NCBI RefSeq assembly: GCF_035762905.1
Contig: NZ_DASUCC010000130.1
Coordinates: 62,001 to 126,000, forward strand
Reading direction: 5' to 3'
DNA from: DASYTH01 sp035762905
GTDB lineage: Bacteria; Actinomycetota; Actinomycetes; Mycobacteriales; Pseudonocardiaceae
Length of the DNA stretch: 64,000 nt
Shown: positions 25,170-33,814 of the stretch, piece after piece
How the letters are laid out: every line of letters begins with the position of its first letter
Numbering within the stretch: the stretch's first letter is position 1
The notes under the pieces: model-generated
Database searches by the model: none
Told to the model about the DNA's origin: nothing
What the model saw: the letters and a program-made list of their open reading frames with translations, nothing else
Translations under genes and position numbers: made by a program

Positions 25170-25573
25170 CGCGCCGACTCCGCCGCGCCGAGTAGCTCGG
25201 TGCGCAGCTGCGAGGCGGTGGACACGACCAGCATGAGCAGCGTGCCGAGGGCCGCGGGGGCCAGGCCGTCGCCCGGGAAGGCGTAGCGCAGGGTCACGTC
25301 CATCCCGCGGTCGGTGTGCACCACGCCGAGCGTGCCGAACAGCCCCTGGCCGGCCCGCTCGGCCGCGGACACCGCAAGCGCCGGGTCGTCCGGCAGGTCC
25401 CAGGCCACCACGCAGGTCAGGCTGAGCACGGTCAGGCCCTCGGCCAGCTCCATCGCCTGCACCGCGCACGGGACCTCGCCGTGCCGGAAGGTGAGCGCGC
25501 CGTCGTCGTCGGCGCTGACGTCGTGGAACTGCTCAAGGGCGGTCCTGGCCCGGTCGATCAGGTCACTGCTCAA
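25166..25573 (-). CDS. YbjN-like small protein
   Basis: A 135-residue protein of alpha/beta pattern (MELAEGLTVLSLTCVVAWDL, then GLFGTLGVVHTD) resembling the YbjN domain, a type III secretion chaperone-like fold of unknown role. The start is a TTG overlapping the uppS stop (TTGA); no ATG or GTG exists nearby. In gene order it sits where mycobacteria have Rv2360c. Confidence 0.7.
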   Translation of the reverse strand: MSSDLIDRARTALEQFHDVSADDDGALTFRHGEVPCAVQAMELAEGLTVLSLTCVVAWDLPDDPALAVSAAERAGQGLFGTLGVVHTDRGMDVTLRYAFPGDGLAPAALGTLLMLVVSTASQLRTELLGAAESAR

Positions 25574-26400
25574 GCTTCTTCCCTCTCCGGGTCACCGGCA
25601 CCGTCGATCGCGCCGCCGAACCGCCGGTCCCGGCCGGCGAACTCCTCGCAGGCCCGCCACAGGTCCCGGCGGTCGAAGTCCGGCCACAGGATGTCCTGGA
25701 AGACCAGTTCGGCGTACGCAGACTGCCAGAGCATGAAGTTGGACGTGCGACGCTCCCCCGACGGGCGGATGAACAGGTCCACGTCCGGCATGGCCGGCTG
25801 GTACAGATGCCGGGCCACGGTGCGCTCGTCCACCTTCTCCGGGTTGATCCGCCCGGCCGCGGCCAGCCGGGCGATCTCCCTGGCCGCGTCGCCGATCTCC
25901 GCCCGGCCGCCGTAGTTCACGCACATGGCCAGGTGCAGCACGTCGTTGTCCCGGGTGCGCTGCTCGGCCGACTCCAGCTCGCGGATCACGCTGCGCCACA
26001 GCCGCGGCCGCCGCCCGGCCCAGTGCACCCGCACCCCCATCGCGTCCAGCGTGTCGGTGCGCCGGCGGATCACGTCCCGGGAGAAGCCCATCAGGAACCG
26101 GACCTCCTCGGGGCTGCGCCGCCAGTTCTCGGTGGAGAACGCGTACAGCGACAGCCACCGCACGCCCAGCTCGATGCACCCCTCCGCGACCTCGACCACG
26201 ACGCCCTCGCCGCGCTTGTGCCCCTCGATCCGGGTCAGCCCGCGCTGGTTGGCCCACCGGCCGTTGCCGTCCATCACGATGGCCACGTGCCGGGGTACCA
26301 ACTCGGCCGGGATGTCGGGCGGCCGAGCCCCGGACGGGTGCGGTCGCGGTGGCTGGACCGGGCCGGCCCCGGCCCGCTCAGCCTTCCGCCGTCGCAGCAT
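25570..26400 (-). CDS. uppS: isoprenyl (undecaprenyl/decaprenyl) diphosphate synthase
   Basis: A 276-residue cis-prenyltransferase. The catalytic motif IVMDGNGRWANQRG lies at about residues 41-54, followed by GHKRGEG, SLYAFSTENWRR, and the C-terminal RPSGERRTSNFM and AYAELVF motifs. It builds the polyprenyl diphosphate lipid carrier for peptidoglycan and arabinogalactan-type polymers. A basic Pro-rich N-terminal tail precedes the core. It lies between recO and the YbjN-like gene, as in mycobacteria. Confidence 0.96.
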   Translation of the reverse strand: MLRRRKAERAGAGPVQPPRPHPSGARPPDIPAELVPRHVAIVMDGNGRWANQRGLTRIEGHKRGEGVVVEVAEGCIELGVRWLSLYAFSTENWRRSPEEVRFLMGFSRDVIRRRTDTLDAMGVRVHWAGRRPRLWRSVIRELESAEQRTRDNDVLHLAMCVNYGGRAEIGDAAREIARLAAAGRINPEKVDERTVARHLYQPAMPDVDLFIRPSGERRTSNFMLWQSAYAELVFQDILWPDFDRRDLWRACEEFAGRDRRFGGAIDGAGDPEREEA

Positions 26401-26415
26401 GGCTCCGACCGTACT

Positions 26416-27153
26416 TCAGGGCGCGCGGCGCTCCACCAGCGGCAGCGAGCGCAGTTGCCGTTCCAGATGCCACTGCAGCAGGGCGGCGACCAGGCCACTG
26501 CCCTCCCGCCGGGCCGCGGTCGGCGCCGCGTCGGCCCGGATCCACTGGCCGTGCATCAGGGCGTCCAGCAGGTCCAGCGTCTCGGCGGCCGGCGTGGCCG
26601 AGCCGGGTGGCCGGCAGCGCGGGCAGACCGAGCCGCCGGCGGCGACGCTGAACGAGCGGTGCGGGCCGGGCTCGTTGCACCTGGCGCACTCGCTGACCGC
26701 CGGAGACCAGCCGGCGAAGGCCATCGCCCGGAGCAGGAACGCGTCCAGGACCAGCGAGGCGTCCCGCTCGCCACCGGACAGCGCCCGCAGCGCGCCGGCG
26801 ACCAGCAGATAGAGCCGCAGCACCGGCTCGCCCTCCTCGGCGGAGAGCCGGTCGGCGGTCTCCAGCACCGCGCACCCGGCGGTGTAGCGCTGGTAGTCGC
26901 CGATGATGCCGGCGCCGAACGCGTCCAGGGTCTCCACCTGGGTGATGATGTCCAGCGTTCGCCCGATGTAGAACTGGGCGTCGACGTGCGCGAACGGCTC
27001 CACCCGCGCGCCGAACCGGGAGGTGGTGCGGCGCACCCCCTTGGCAACCGCCCGGACCTTGCCGTGCCGCTGGGTGAGCAGCGTGATGATCCGGTCCGCC
27101 TCACCGAGCTTCTGCACGCGCAGCACCACGCCGGTGTCGCGGTACAGGGTCAC
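26416..27153 (-). CDS. recO: DNA repair protein RecO
   Basis: A 245-residue RecO: N-terminal OB fold starting LYRDTGVVLRVQKLGEADRI, and a C-terminal helical domain with a four-cysteine zinc site split between CARCNEPG and CPRC (about residues 156-180). With RecR it loads RecA on SSB-coated gaps. GTG start overlaps the stop of the upstream reductase gene (GTGA). Confidence 0.95.
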   Translation of the reverse strand: MTLYRDTGVVLRVQKLGEADRIITLLTQRHGKVRAVAKGVRRTTSRFGARVEPFAHVDAQFYIGRTLDIITQVETLDAFGAGIIGDYQRYTAGCAVLETADRLSAEEGEPVLRLYLLVAGALRALSGGERDASLVLDAFLLRAMAFAGWSPAVSECARCNEPGPHRSFSVAAGGSVCPRCRPPGSATPAAETLDLLDALMHGQWIRADAAPTAARREGSGLVAALLQWHLERQLRSLPLVERRAP

Positions 27154-27716
27154 TCGTTCATCGTCGCATAGCGCAGGTACACCACCCCGGAACCGAACGT
27201 CCGCGTCTGCACCAGTCGCAGCGGGATCCGGTCGGTCAGCGCCGGGAAGAACGGGGTGCCGCCGCCGACGACCACCGGGGCGACCACGTAGTGGTACTCG
27301 TCGATCAACCCGTGCTGCATCAGGCTGGCCGCCAGACCCGCCCCGCCGACCTGGATGTCCCCGCCCGGTTCCTCCTTGAGCCGGCGCACCTCGGCGACGG
27401 CGTCGCCGGTGGCCAGCCGGGCGTTGCCCGCGACCTCGGTCAGCGTGCTGGAGAAGACGACCTTGGGGGTGGCCTGCCAGAGCCGGGCGTAGTCGACCAC
27501 GTGCGGCGGCGCGTCCGGATCCTGGTCGGCGGTCGGCCAGAACTCCTGCATGAGCTGGTACAGCCGGCGGCCGTACAGGTAGAGGTCGCTCTGCCGGGCC
27601 TGCTCGTTGTAGAACTCGTGCAGTTCCTCGTCCGGCGCGCTCCAGCCGATGTCGTCGTTGCGCCCGGCGATGAAGCCGTCCAGGGACACGGTGAACCCGT
27701 AGCTGATCCGTCGCAT
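27150..27716 (-). CDS. dihydrofolate reductase-like (RibD C-terminal) protein
   Basis: A 188-residue protein of the RibD C-terminal/DHFR fold: FTVSLDGFIAGRNDDIGW at the N-terminus, IQVGGAGLAASLMQHGLIDE and APVVVGGGTPFF later. Such free-standing proteins are NADPH-dependent reductases of unclear substrate; the usual riboflavin deaminase domain is absent. Placed between era and recO, which is not the mycobacterial order (there amiA2 occupies this position). Confidence 0.88.
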   Translation of the reverse strand: MRRISYGFTVSLDGFIAGRNDDIGWSAPDEELHEFYNEQARQSDLYLYGRRLYQLMQEFWPTADQDPDAPPHVVDYARLWQATPKVVFSSTLTEVAGNARLATGDAVAEVRRLKEEPGGDIQVGGAGLAASLMQHGLIDEYHYVVAPVVVGGGTPFFPALTDRIPLRLVQTRTFGSGVVYLRYATMNE

Positions 27717-27719
27717 CTC

Positions 27720-28640
27720 TCAGAACCCCAGTCTGCGTAGTTGTTTCGGGTCGCGCTGCCAGTCCTTGGCCACCTTGACGTGCAGGTCCAGGTAGACCTT
27801 GCTGCCGAGCAGCGCCTCGATCTGCCGGCGGGCCGTCGTGCCCACCTCGCGCAGCCGCTCTCCCTTGTGCCCCAGGATGATCCCCTTCTGGCTGGACCGC
27901 TCGACGTAGAGCAGGGCGTGCACGTCGATCATGTCGTCCCGGTTCTCGTGCGGCACCATCTCCTCGACGGTGACGGCGATCGAGTGCGGCAACTCGTCGC
28001 GCACCCCCTCCAGCGCGGCCTCCCGGATCAGCTCGGCGACCAGGGTGGCCTCCGGCTCGTCGGTCAGCTCGCCACCCGGATACAGCGGCGGGCCCTCGGG
28101 CAGCTTGGCCACCAGCAGATCGGCCAGCTTGCCGACCTGGAAACCGTCCACCGCGGACACCGGGATCAGCTCGGCGAACTCCAGAACACCTTGTAGCTCA
28201 ACGAGTTGCGCGGCCACCTGCTCCGGCCGGACCAGATCGGTCTTGGTCACGATGCCGAGCACCGGCGTGTGCCGGGCGATCTTGGCCAGTTCCCTGGCGA
28301 TGAACCGGTCCCCGGGCCCCACCTTCTCGTCGGCCGGCACGCAGAGCCCGACGACGTCCACTTCGGACCAGGTCTCCCGGACCACGTCGTTGAGCCGCTG
28401 GCCGAGCAGCGTGCGGGGCCGGTGCAGGCCCGGCGTGTCCACGATCACCAACTGCGCGTCCGGCCGGTGCACGATCCCCCGGATCGCATGCCGCGTGGTC
28501 TGCGGCTTACTGGAGGTGATCGCCACCTTCGTGCCCACCAGCGCGTTGGTCAGCGTGGACTTCCCCGCGTTGGGCCGGCCGACGAAGCACGCGAACCCGG
28601 ATCGGTGGATCATCCGGCCATTCTCGCAGTGCTGACTCAT
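27720..28640 (-). CDS. era: GTPase Era
   Basis: A 306-residue Era: G1 GRPNAGKST, G3 DTPGLHRP, G4 TKTD, and a C-terminal KH domain with HKGERLREVGTTARRQIE that binds the 3' end of 16S rRNA during 30S assembly. Its ATG at 28640 overlaps the TGA of a now headless upstream gene (ATGA); a second ATG at 28613 (MIHRSGFACF) is possible. It closes the conserved run that continues with the reductase and recO. Confidence 0.96.
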   Translation of the reverse strand: MSQHCENGRMIHRSGFACFVGRPNAGKSTLTNALVGTKVAITSSKPQTTRHAIRGIVHRPDAQLVIVDTPGLHRPRTLLGQRLNDVVRETWSEVDVVGLCVPADEKVGPGDRFIARELAKIARHTPVLGIVTKTDLVRPEQVAAQLVELQGVLEFAELIPVSAVDGFQVGKLADLLVAKLPEGPPLYPGGELTDEPEATLVAELIREAALEGVRDELPHSIAVTVEEMVPHENRDDMIDVHALLYVERSSQKGIILGHKGERLREVGTTARRQIEALLGSKVYLDLHVKVAKDWQRDPKQLRRLGF

Positions 28641-28735
28641 CGTTCCCGCATCCGCACCCGAACGGGCAGCCGGCGCTCGACCGGCAGCCCGTAACCGGGC
28701 GGCAGCGAGAGCAGCTCGGCCGGCGCGTCCCCTCG
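28637..28735 (-). pseudogene. C-terminal remnant of the gene once upstream of era
   Basis: On the minus strand a frame ending at the TGA that overlaps the era ATG reads PGYGLPVERRLPVRVRMRER, with good codon bias, then degenerates upstream of about 28735, where the opposite strand becomes coding for a DUF5753 protein. The ATGA coupling shows this was a real gene co-translated with era. Its identity cannot be read from about 30 residues. It marks the left edge of the scar. Confidence 0.55.
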
Positions 28736-29373
28736 ACCACCTCGTCCGCCTCGCCGAGGAATCGGAGGACCGCGGCTGGCTCCTCGCCTACAGCGACACC
28801 ACCCCCAACTGGTTCGAGCGCTACCTCGGCGAAGAAGCCGAAGCCTCCGAAATCTGGACCTATGAAGCCGAGTTCGTGCCCGGCCTGCTCCAGACCGCCG
28901 AGTACTGCCGGGCGGTATCCGCCGCCAACAGCCCTGACGCCACAGAGGAAGACGTTGCCCGGCGAGTCGAGCTTCGCCTGGCGAGGCAACAACTCCTCGA
29001 CCGGGAAGGGCCGCCGCGCCTGCAAGTGGTGATCAACGAAGCCGTGCTGCGCCGCCACATCGGCGGTCCGAAGGTCATGCGCGAACAGCTCCGGCACCTC
29101 ACCGGACTGGCCGACCGCCCGAACGTGATCGTGCAGGTGCTGCCGTTCAGCGCGGGCGCCCACCCGGCGATGACAGGCTCGTTCAGCATGCTGCGCTTCC
29201 CCTCCGACGGCGGCGACCCGACGATCCTCGTCGAAGTGGACTCCGGCGCCCTCTACCCCGACCGTCCGGTCGACGTCGAGCGCTACACCTGGATGTTCGG
29301 CCGGCTGCGCGACCTCGCACTCTCGCCCGGCGAGTCAGGCGCCTTGATCAGTAGGGTGGCCGAGGAGCTATGA
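28735..29373 (+). pseudogene. XRE-family regulator truncated at the 5' end (DUF5753 domain)
   Basis: From 28735 the frame reads like the middle of an XRE/DUF5753 regulator: LDHLVRLAEESEDRGWLLAY, NWFERYLGEEAEASEIWTYE, then PGLLQTAEYCRAV and the whole DUF5753 domain to VAEEL. The N-terminal helix-turn-helix (about 70 residues) is absent and the frame has no start codon before GTG 28876. These proteins normally pair with DUF397 partners (WhiJ-like regulators of Streptomyces development), and one follows 33 bases later. Without the DNA-binding part it cannot work as a normal repressor; a 165-residue product from 28876 is possible. Confidence 0.8.
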
Positions 29374-29406
29374 ACCCGGGCGAGTAGTGAAAGGCGGTAC
29401 GGGACC

Positions 29407-29664
29407 ATGACCCCGGACCTGAGCACAGCGCGCTGGCGCAAGTCCACCCGCTCCAGCGGTCAGGGCGGCAACTGCGTCGAACTGGCCTGCCTGCACAAGG
29501 CGACCTGGCGCAAGTCCACCCGCTCCAGCGGCCAAGGTGGCGAATGCGTCGAACTGGCCCACGCGGGCGCCATCCGCGACAGCAAGAACCCCACCGGCCC
29601 CGTCCTGCGGACCGACCTCACCCCCCTCCTCACCGCCATCAAGGCCGGCCAACTCGACCACTGA
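29407..29664 (+). CDS. DUF397 protein with a duplicated N-terminal motif
   Basis: An 85-residue DUF397 protein, the small partner of XRE/DUF5753 regulators. The core motif WRKSTRSSGQGG-x-CVELA occurs twice, at residues about 10-27 and 34-51, separated by exactly 24 codons (72 bases); ordinary DUF397 proteins have it once. The rest, IRDSKNPTGPVLRTD to KAGQLDH, is standard. The two DNA copies are nearly identical, so the duplication is recent. Frame and codon use are intact, so it may still be expressed. Confidence 0.85.
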   Translation: MTPDLSTARWRKSTRSSGQGGNCVELACLHKATWRKSTRSSGQGGECVELAHAGAIRDSKNPTGPVLRTDLTPLLTAIKAGQLDH

Positions 29665-29712
29665 ACCGGTCGCCGATCATGTCCTTACCCGCGTCGTCGT
29701 TACACTTGGGAT

Positions 29713-29919
29713 GTGAGCGTCGAGCGTGATGAGCTGATGCGCCTCGTCCAGGAGCTGCCTGAGGATGAGGTGCCGGCTGCGCTGACCGAGGTACGCAGAC
29801 ATCTACGGCCGGTCGAAGATCGCCCATGGCCGTCCCCGTGGTTCGCAATCGCCCCCGGTGACGGCACAGCGGCAGGCGCCCAGAGCGAGGAGTTGCTCCG
29901 GGAAGGCTTCGGTCGGTAG
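29713..29919 (+). CDS. antitoxin-like protein preceding a PIN toxin
   Basis: A 68-residue protein starting at GTG: MSVERDELMRLVQELPEDEV, then PAALTEVRRHLRPVED and an acidic tail that would bind a toxin. The pattern fits VapB-like antitoxins of actinobacteria that carry an ELPEDEVPAAL helix, although the DNA-binding fold is not obvious. TACACT ends 6 bases before the GTG, so the mRNA may be leaderless. Its TAG shares one base with the GTG of the PIN gene (TAGTG). Confidence 0.7.
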   Translation: MSVERDELMRLVQELPEDEVPAALTEVRRHLRPVEDRPWPSPWFAIAPGDGTAAGAQSEELLREGFGR

Positions 29920-30384
29920 TGATCGTTTGCGACACCGGCCCACTCGTCGCGGCCGCGTTGTCCAAGGATCCGGATCATCGCCGATGCGTGGACCTGTTCA
30001 CCGACCTACACCTGGCCAAGCGTCCGATGGTCCTCCCGGCGCCAGTCGTCGCCGAGGTCACCTACCTGATCGGTCACGAGCCGGCGCGGCCGCCGAATCG
30101 GCCTTCCTGATCTCCCTCGCCGAGGGCGACTTCATCCCGGTGGAACTGACGAGCACGGACTACCGGCGCATGGCTGAGTTGGTGGAGCGCTACGCCGATC
30201 TGCCACTCGGCACCTGCGATGCCGCTGTGATCGCCTTGGCCGACGCTTGGGCGTCAACGAGGTCGCCACCCTCGACCACCGGCACTTCACCGTCGTCCGG
30301 CCTCGCCACGTGACCGCGCTGACCCTGCTGCCGTCCTCTGATCAGCCTGATTCTCCCCCGTTTCCGCGCACAGCCCGGCCCTAG
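29919..30384 (+). pseudogene. PIN-domain toxin (VapC-like), broken by two frameshifts
   Basis: The reading begins IVCDTGPLVAAALSKD with the first catalytic Asp, continues to VVAEVTYLIGHE with the conserved Glu, then shifts frame near 30080. The second segment AAAESAFLISLAEGDF to LGTCDAAVIALAD holds the third acidic site, and a second shift near 30241-30246 leads to LGVNEVATLDHRHFTVVRP and the natural C-terminus. Adding one base at each point would restore a normal VapC of about 135-155 residues. PIN toxins are Mg-dependent RNases. Either the toxin has decayed or the assembly lost a base twice. Confidence 0.8.
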
Positions 30385-30397
30385 GCCGGACGAGCGT

Positions 30398-30724
30398 TCA
30401 GCCGTGCAGGGCGCCCGCGGGATCGGCGTGGTGGACCGGGGCGTCCGGGGACAGGTCGGCGACGGCGGCGAGCGATGCGGAGTCCAGAGTGGACTCTTCG
30501 GTGACCACGGCGGCGGCCTCGAGGGTGCGCACGCCGCTGGAGACGGCGGCGGCGACGGCGGCCTGGAGGGCGGTGAGGGACAGCGACGGCAGGGTGACCG
30601 TGGCGGCGGCGTAGGTGCGGCCGTCGGAGTCGCGGACGGCGGCGCCCTCGGCGGCTCCCGTGCGGGCGCGGGCGGACCGGGCCAGGGTGACCAGCTTGGC
30701 GTCCTCGGGGTCCAGGTCAGCCAA
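30398..30724 (-). CDS. conserved small protein of the ybeY-era block (Rv2365c-like)
   Basis: A 108-residue protein resembling a cytidine deaminase fold without its zinc motifs: LVTLARSARARTGAAEGAAV, DSDGRTYAAATVTLPSLSL, then TLEAAAVVTEE. Actinobacteria keep such a protein between the CBS-domain gene and era (mycobacterial Rv2365c). The start is a TTG that overlaps the end of the CBS gene by 8 bases; no ATG or GTG is available. No catalytic residues are recognisable. Confidence 0.75.
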   Translation of the reverse strand: MADLDPEDAKLVTLARSARARTGAAEGAAVRDSDGRTYAAATVTLPSLSLTALQAAVAAAVSSGVRTLEAAAVVTEESTLDSASLAAVADLSPDAPVHHADPAGALHG

Positions 30725-32054
30725 GGTCGACGCTCCTCTCCTCGGCGCGCACCATCGTGCGGGCCGCCGCCGTGCGGTTCTCCGCACCGCGCACGACCAC
30801 CGACGTGATCCGCACCCGGCCCCGGCTGTCCTTGCCGCCCTCGGCGCGCATCCGTAATCCGGCGATCTCGGCCTCGGCCCCGGGCAGCGGGACCCGGCCG
30901 AGCCGCTGGGCCAGCAGGCCGCCGACGGTCTCCACGTCGTGGTCGTCCAGCTCCACGTCGAACAGCTCGCCGAGATCCTCCACCGGCAGCCGCGAGCTGA
31001 CCCGCACCGCGCCGTCGTCCAGGTGCTCGATCGGCGGGCGGTCGTCGGTGTCCGACTCGTCGGTGATCTCCCCGACGATCTCCTCCAGGATGTCCTCGAT
31101 GGTGAGCAGCCCGGCGGTGCCGCCGTACTCGTCCACGGCGATGGCCATGTGGTTGCGGGACAGCTGCATCTCGCCGAGCAGGTCGTCAAGGCGCTTGGTG
31201 TCCGGCACGAACGACGCCGGGACCATCAGCTCCCCGACGGTGACGGTCAGGTCGGCGAGCCGGTCCGGGCCGGCGTCCATCACCGCGCGCACCAGGTCCT
31301 TGAGGTTGACCACGCCGACCACGTCGTCCACGCTCTCGCCGATCACCGGCAGCCGGGTGTAGCCGGTGCGCAACGACAGGGCCAGCGCCTGGCGCACCGT
31401 CTTGCCCACCTCGATCCACACCATCTCGGTGCGCGGCACCATGACCTCGCGGGCGATCGTGCCGCGCAGCTCGAACACCGAGTGGATCATCTCGCGCTCG
31501 TCCGCGTCGACCACGCCGCGTTCCTCGGCCATGTCCACCAGCTCGCGCAGCTCGACCTCGGAGGAGAACGGGCCCTCGCGGAACCCCCGGCCGGGCGTGA
31601 TCGCGTTACCGATCATGATCAGCAGCCGGGACAGCGGCCCGAGCACCGAGCCGAGCACCCGGACCGGACCGGCCGCGATCAGCCCGACCGCGTACGGGTG
31701 CTGCCGGCCCAACGTGCGCGGACCAACGCCGACCAACACGTAGCTGACCACGATCATGCCGAGCGCGGCGACCAGGCCGGCCAGCCAGGCCGGGTGGATC
31801 AGCTGCAGGCAGGCCACCGTGACCAGCACGGTCGCGGCCAGCTCACAGCTCAGCCGGAGCAGCAGCAGCAGGTTGATGTGCCGCGGCCGCTCGGCGAGCA
31901 CGGCGAGCAGTTGGCGCGCACCCGGCCGCCCGAGCCGGACCATGCCCTCGACCCGGGCCCGGGACACGGCGGACAGGGCCGCGTCGGCGCAGCCGAACAT
32001 GCCGGCGAACAGCACGAGCAATACCGCGATGACCAATAGTCCAGCCGAGCTCAT
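30717..32054 (-). CDS. CNNM/CorC-type hemolysin family protein with CBS pair
   Basis: A 445-residue protein: an N-terminal DUF21 membrane domain (residues about 1-145, four hydrophobic segments), two CBS domains (about 185-310; VMVPRTEMVWI, then MAIAVDEYGGTAGLLTIEDI) and a C-terminal CorC/transporter-associated domain. Relatives are linked to Mg/Co export; M. tuberculosis Rv2366c is the positional counterpart. It sits after ybeY in the usual order. Confidence 0.92.
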   Translation of the reverse strand: MSSAGLLVIAVLLVLFAGMFGCADAALSAVSRARVEGMVRLGRPGARQLLAVLAERPRHINLLLLLRLSCELAATVLVTVACLQLIHPAWLAGLVAALGMIVVSYVLVGVGPRTLGRQHPYAVGLIAAGPVRVLGSVLGPLSRLLIMIGNAITPGRGFREGPFSSEVELRELVDMAEERGVVDADEREMIHSVFELRGTIAREVMVPRTEMVWIEVGKTVRQALALSLRTGYTRLPVIGESVDDVVGVVNLKDLVRAVMDAGPDRLADLTVTVGELMVPASFVPDTKRLDDLLGEMQLSRNHMAIAVDEYGGTAGLLTIEDILEEIVGEITDESDTDDRPPIEHLDDGAVRVSSRLPVEDLGELFDVELDDHDVETVGGLLAQRLGRVPLPGAEAEIAGLRMRAEGGKDSRGRVRITSVVVRGAENRTAAARTMVRAEERSVDLG

Positions 32055-32067
32055 CGCGATCCCCCAC

Positions 32068-32610
32068 TCAGCCGGCCGTGTCCTCGTCGAGCCCGACCGT
32101 GCCCAACACCTTGTCGTCCTCGCGGCGCTGCGCGGCTCGTCGGCGCGCGTCGGCCTGTGCGACCCGGAAGTCGGCGAGGATCCGTTTCTGCAGGGTGAAC
32201 ATCTCCCGTTCCTCTGCCGGCTCCGCGTGGTCGTAGCCGAGCAGGTGCAGCACGCCGTGCACGGTCAGCAGGTGCAGCTCGTCGAGCAGGCTGTGCCCCG
32301 CCTGCCGGGCCTGGTCCTTGGCGTAGGCCGGACACAGCACGATGTCGCCGAGCAGCGCCGGGCCGGCGTCCGGGGCGTCCGGGCGGCGGGCCGACTCCAG
32401 CTCGTCCATCGGGAAGGCCATCACGTCGGTCGGGCCGGGCAGGTCCATCCAGCGCTCGTGCAGGTCGGACATCACCTCGAGGCCGACGAGCGACATCGAC
32501 AGCTCGGCCAGCCTGCTCACGCCCAGCCGGTCAAGGGCGAACCTGGCGGCGGCGACGATGGACGGCTCGTCAACCGCCAGCCCCGACTCGTTGGCGATCT
32601 CGATGCTCAT
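32068..32610 (-). CDS. ybeY: endoribonuclease YbeY (rRNA maturation factor)
   Basis: A 180-residue YbeY with the zinc motif H-G-x-L-H-L-x-G-Y-D-H seen as HGVLHLLGYDH at about residues 118-128, preceded by PTDVMAFPMDE. It trims the 3' end of 16S rRNA and takes part in ribosome quality control. It carries a charged C-terminal tail longer than in enteric bacteria. Six bases follow the phoH stop. Confidence 0.95.
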   Translation of the reverse strand: MSIEIANESGLAVDEPSIVAAARFALDRLGVSRLAELSMSLVGLEVMSDLHERWMDLPGPTDVMAFPMDELESARRPDAPDAGPALLGDIVLCPAYAKDQARQAGHSLLDELHLLTVHGVLHLLGYDHAEPAEEREMFTLQKRILADFRVAQADARRRAAQRREDDKVLGTVGLDEDTAG

Positions 32611-32616
32611 CAGACC

Positions 32617-33705
32617 TCATCGTCCCCGTCGGGCCTGGCCAACCGCTCCGCGCCGGCGCGGATCACGCGCCTCGGCCTTCGCATCCTGCTTCGCCTGCCA
32701 GCGGTCGTAGGCGTCCACGATGTTGCCGACCAGCTTGTGCCGCACCACGTCGTGGCTGTTCAGCGTCGCGAAGTGTACGTCGTCGACACCGTCGAGGATC
32801 TCCTGGACCACCCGCAGCCCGCTGACCTGACCGCCGGGCAGATCGACCTGGGTGATATCGCCGGTGACGACGATCTTCGAGCCGAACCCGAGACGAGTGA
32901 GGAACATCTTCATCTGTTCGGCGGAAGTGTTCTGCGCCTCGTCGAGAATGATGAACGCGTCGTTGAGGGTGCGGCCCCGCATGTACGCCAGCGGGGCGAC
33001 CTCGATCGTGCCGGCCTGCATGAGGCGCGGGATCGACTCCGGATCGACCATGTCGTGCAGCGCGTCGTACAGCGGCCGCAGGTACGGGTCGATCTTCTCG
33101 TACAACGTGCCGGGCAGGAACCCGAGCCGTTCCCCGGCCTCGACCGCGGGGCGGGTCAGGATGATCCGGTTCACCTGTTTGGCCTGCAGCGCCTGCACGG
33201 CCTTGGCCATCGCCAGGTAGGTCTTGCCGGTGCCGGCCGGGCCGATGCAGAACACCACGGTGTGCACGTCGATCGCGTCCACGTAGCGCTTCTGGTTCAG
33301 CGTCTTCGGCCGGATGGTGCGCCCGCGCCGGGACAGGATGTCCAGGCTGAGCACCTCGGCCGGCGACTCGGCGGACCCGGCGGAGAGCATGGCCACGGTC
33401 CGCCGGACCGCGTCCGGCCCCAGGTGCTGGCCCTTGCTGGCCAGCACGACCAGCTCGGCGAACACCCGTTCGGCGAACGCCACGTCCCCCGACGTCCCGG
33501 ACAGGGTCACCTCGTTGCCGCGCACGTGGATGTCGGCCTCGAGCAGCTCCTCGGCCGCCCGCAGGTTCTCGTCCCGGGATCCGAGCAGCGCCAGCACCGC
33601 GTCGTCGGGCACGGCGAACCGGGACTGCGCTGCGGACTCGACGCTCTCGGTCTCAGTTGGCGCACCAGAAGTACGGGTGGGATCACCCTCAGCGGTACCC
33701 GTCAC
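32617..33705 (-). CDS. phoH: PhoH-family ATPase
   Basis: A 362-residue PhoH protein. The Walker A site is GPAGTGKTYLA at about residues 152-162 and Walker B is FIILDEAQN; a KH-like N-terminal part (GNEVTLSGTSGDVAFAERVF) precedes. PhoH-YbeY gene pairs are conserved, and the ATPase is thought to act on RNA. The GTG at 33705 (VTGTAEGDP) is preferred; an in-frame TTG at 33741 would add 12 residues. Confidence 0.94.
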   Translation of the reverse strand: MTGTAEGDPTRTSGAPTETESVESAAQSRFAVPDDAVLALLGSRDENLRAAEELLEADIHVRGNEVTLSGTSGDVAFAERVFAELVVLASKGQHLGPDAVRRTVAMLSAGSAESPAEVLSLDILSRRGRTIRPKTLNQKRYVDAIDVHTVVFCIGPAGTGKTYLAMAKAVQALQAKQVNRIILTRPAVEAGERLGFLPGTLYEKIDPYLRPLYDALHDMVDPESIPRLMQAGTIEVAPLAYMRGRTLNDAFIILDEAQNTSAEQMKMFLTRLGFGSKIVVTGDITQVDLPGGQVSGLRVVQEILDGVDDVHFATLNSHDVVRHKLVGNIVDAYDRWQAKQDAKAEARDPRRRGAVGQARRGR

Positions 33706-33814
33706 GTGCTCTCGGTCCTGCCTTCTGCGCGTGTGCGCCAACTCGAACGATGCCTGTCCATCTTGATGCTAGCCGCAGCCCCCGACCAAGTGCATTGGCC
33801 AACCTTCACCCCCG

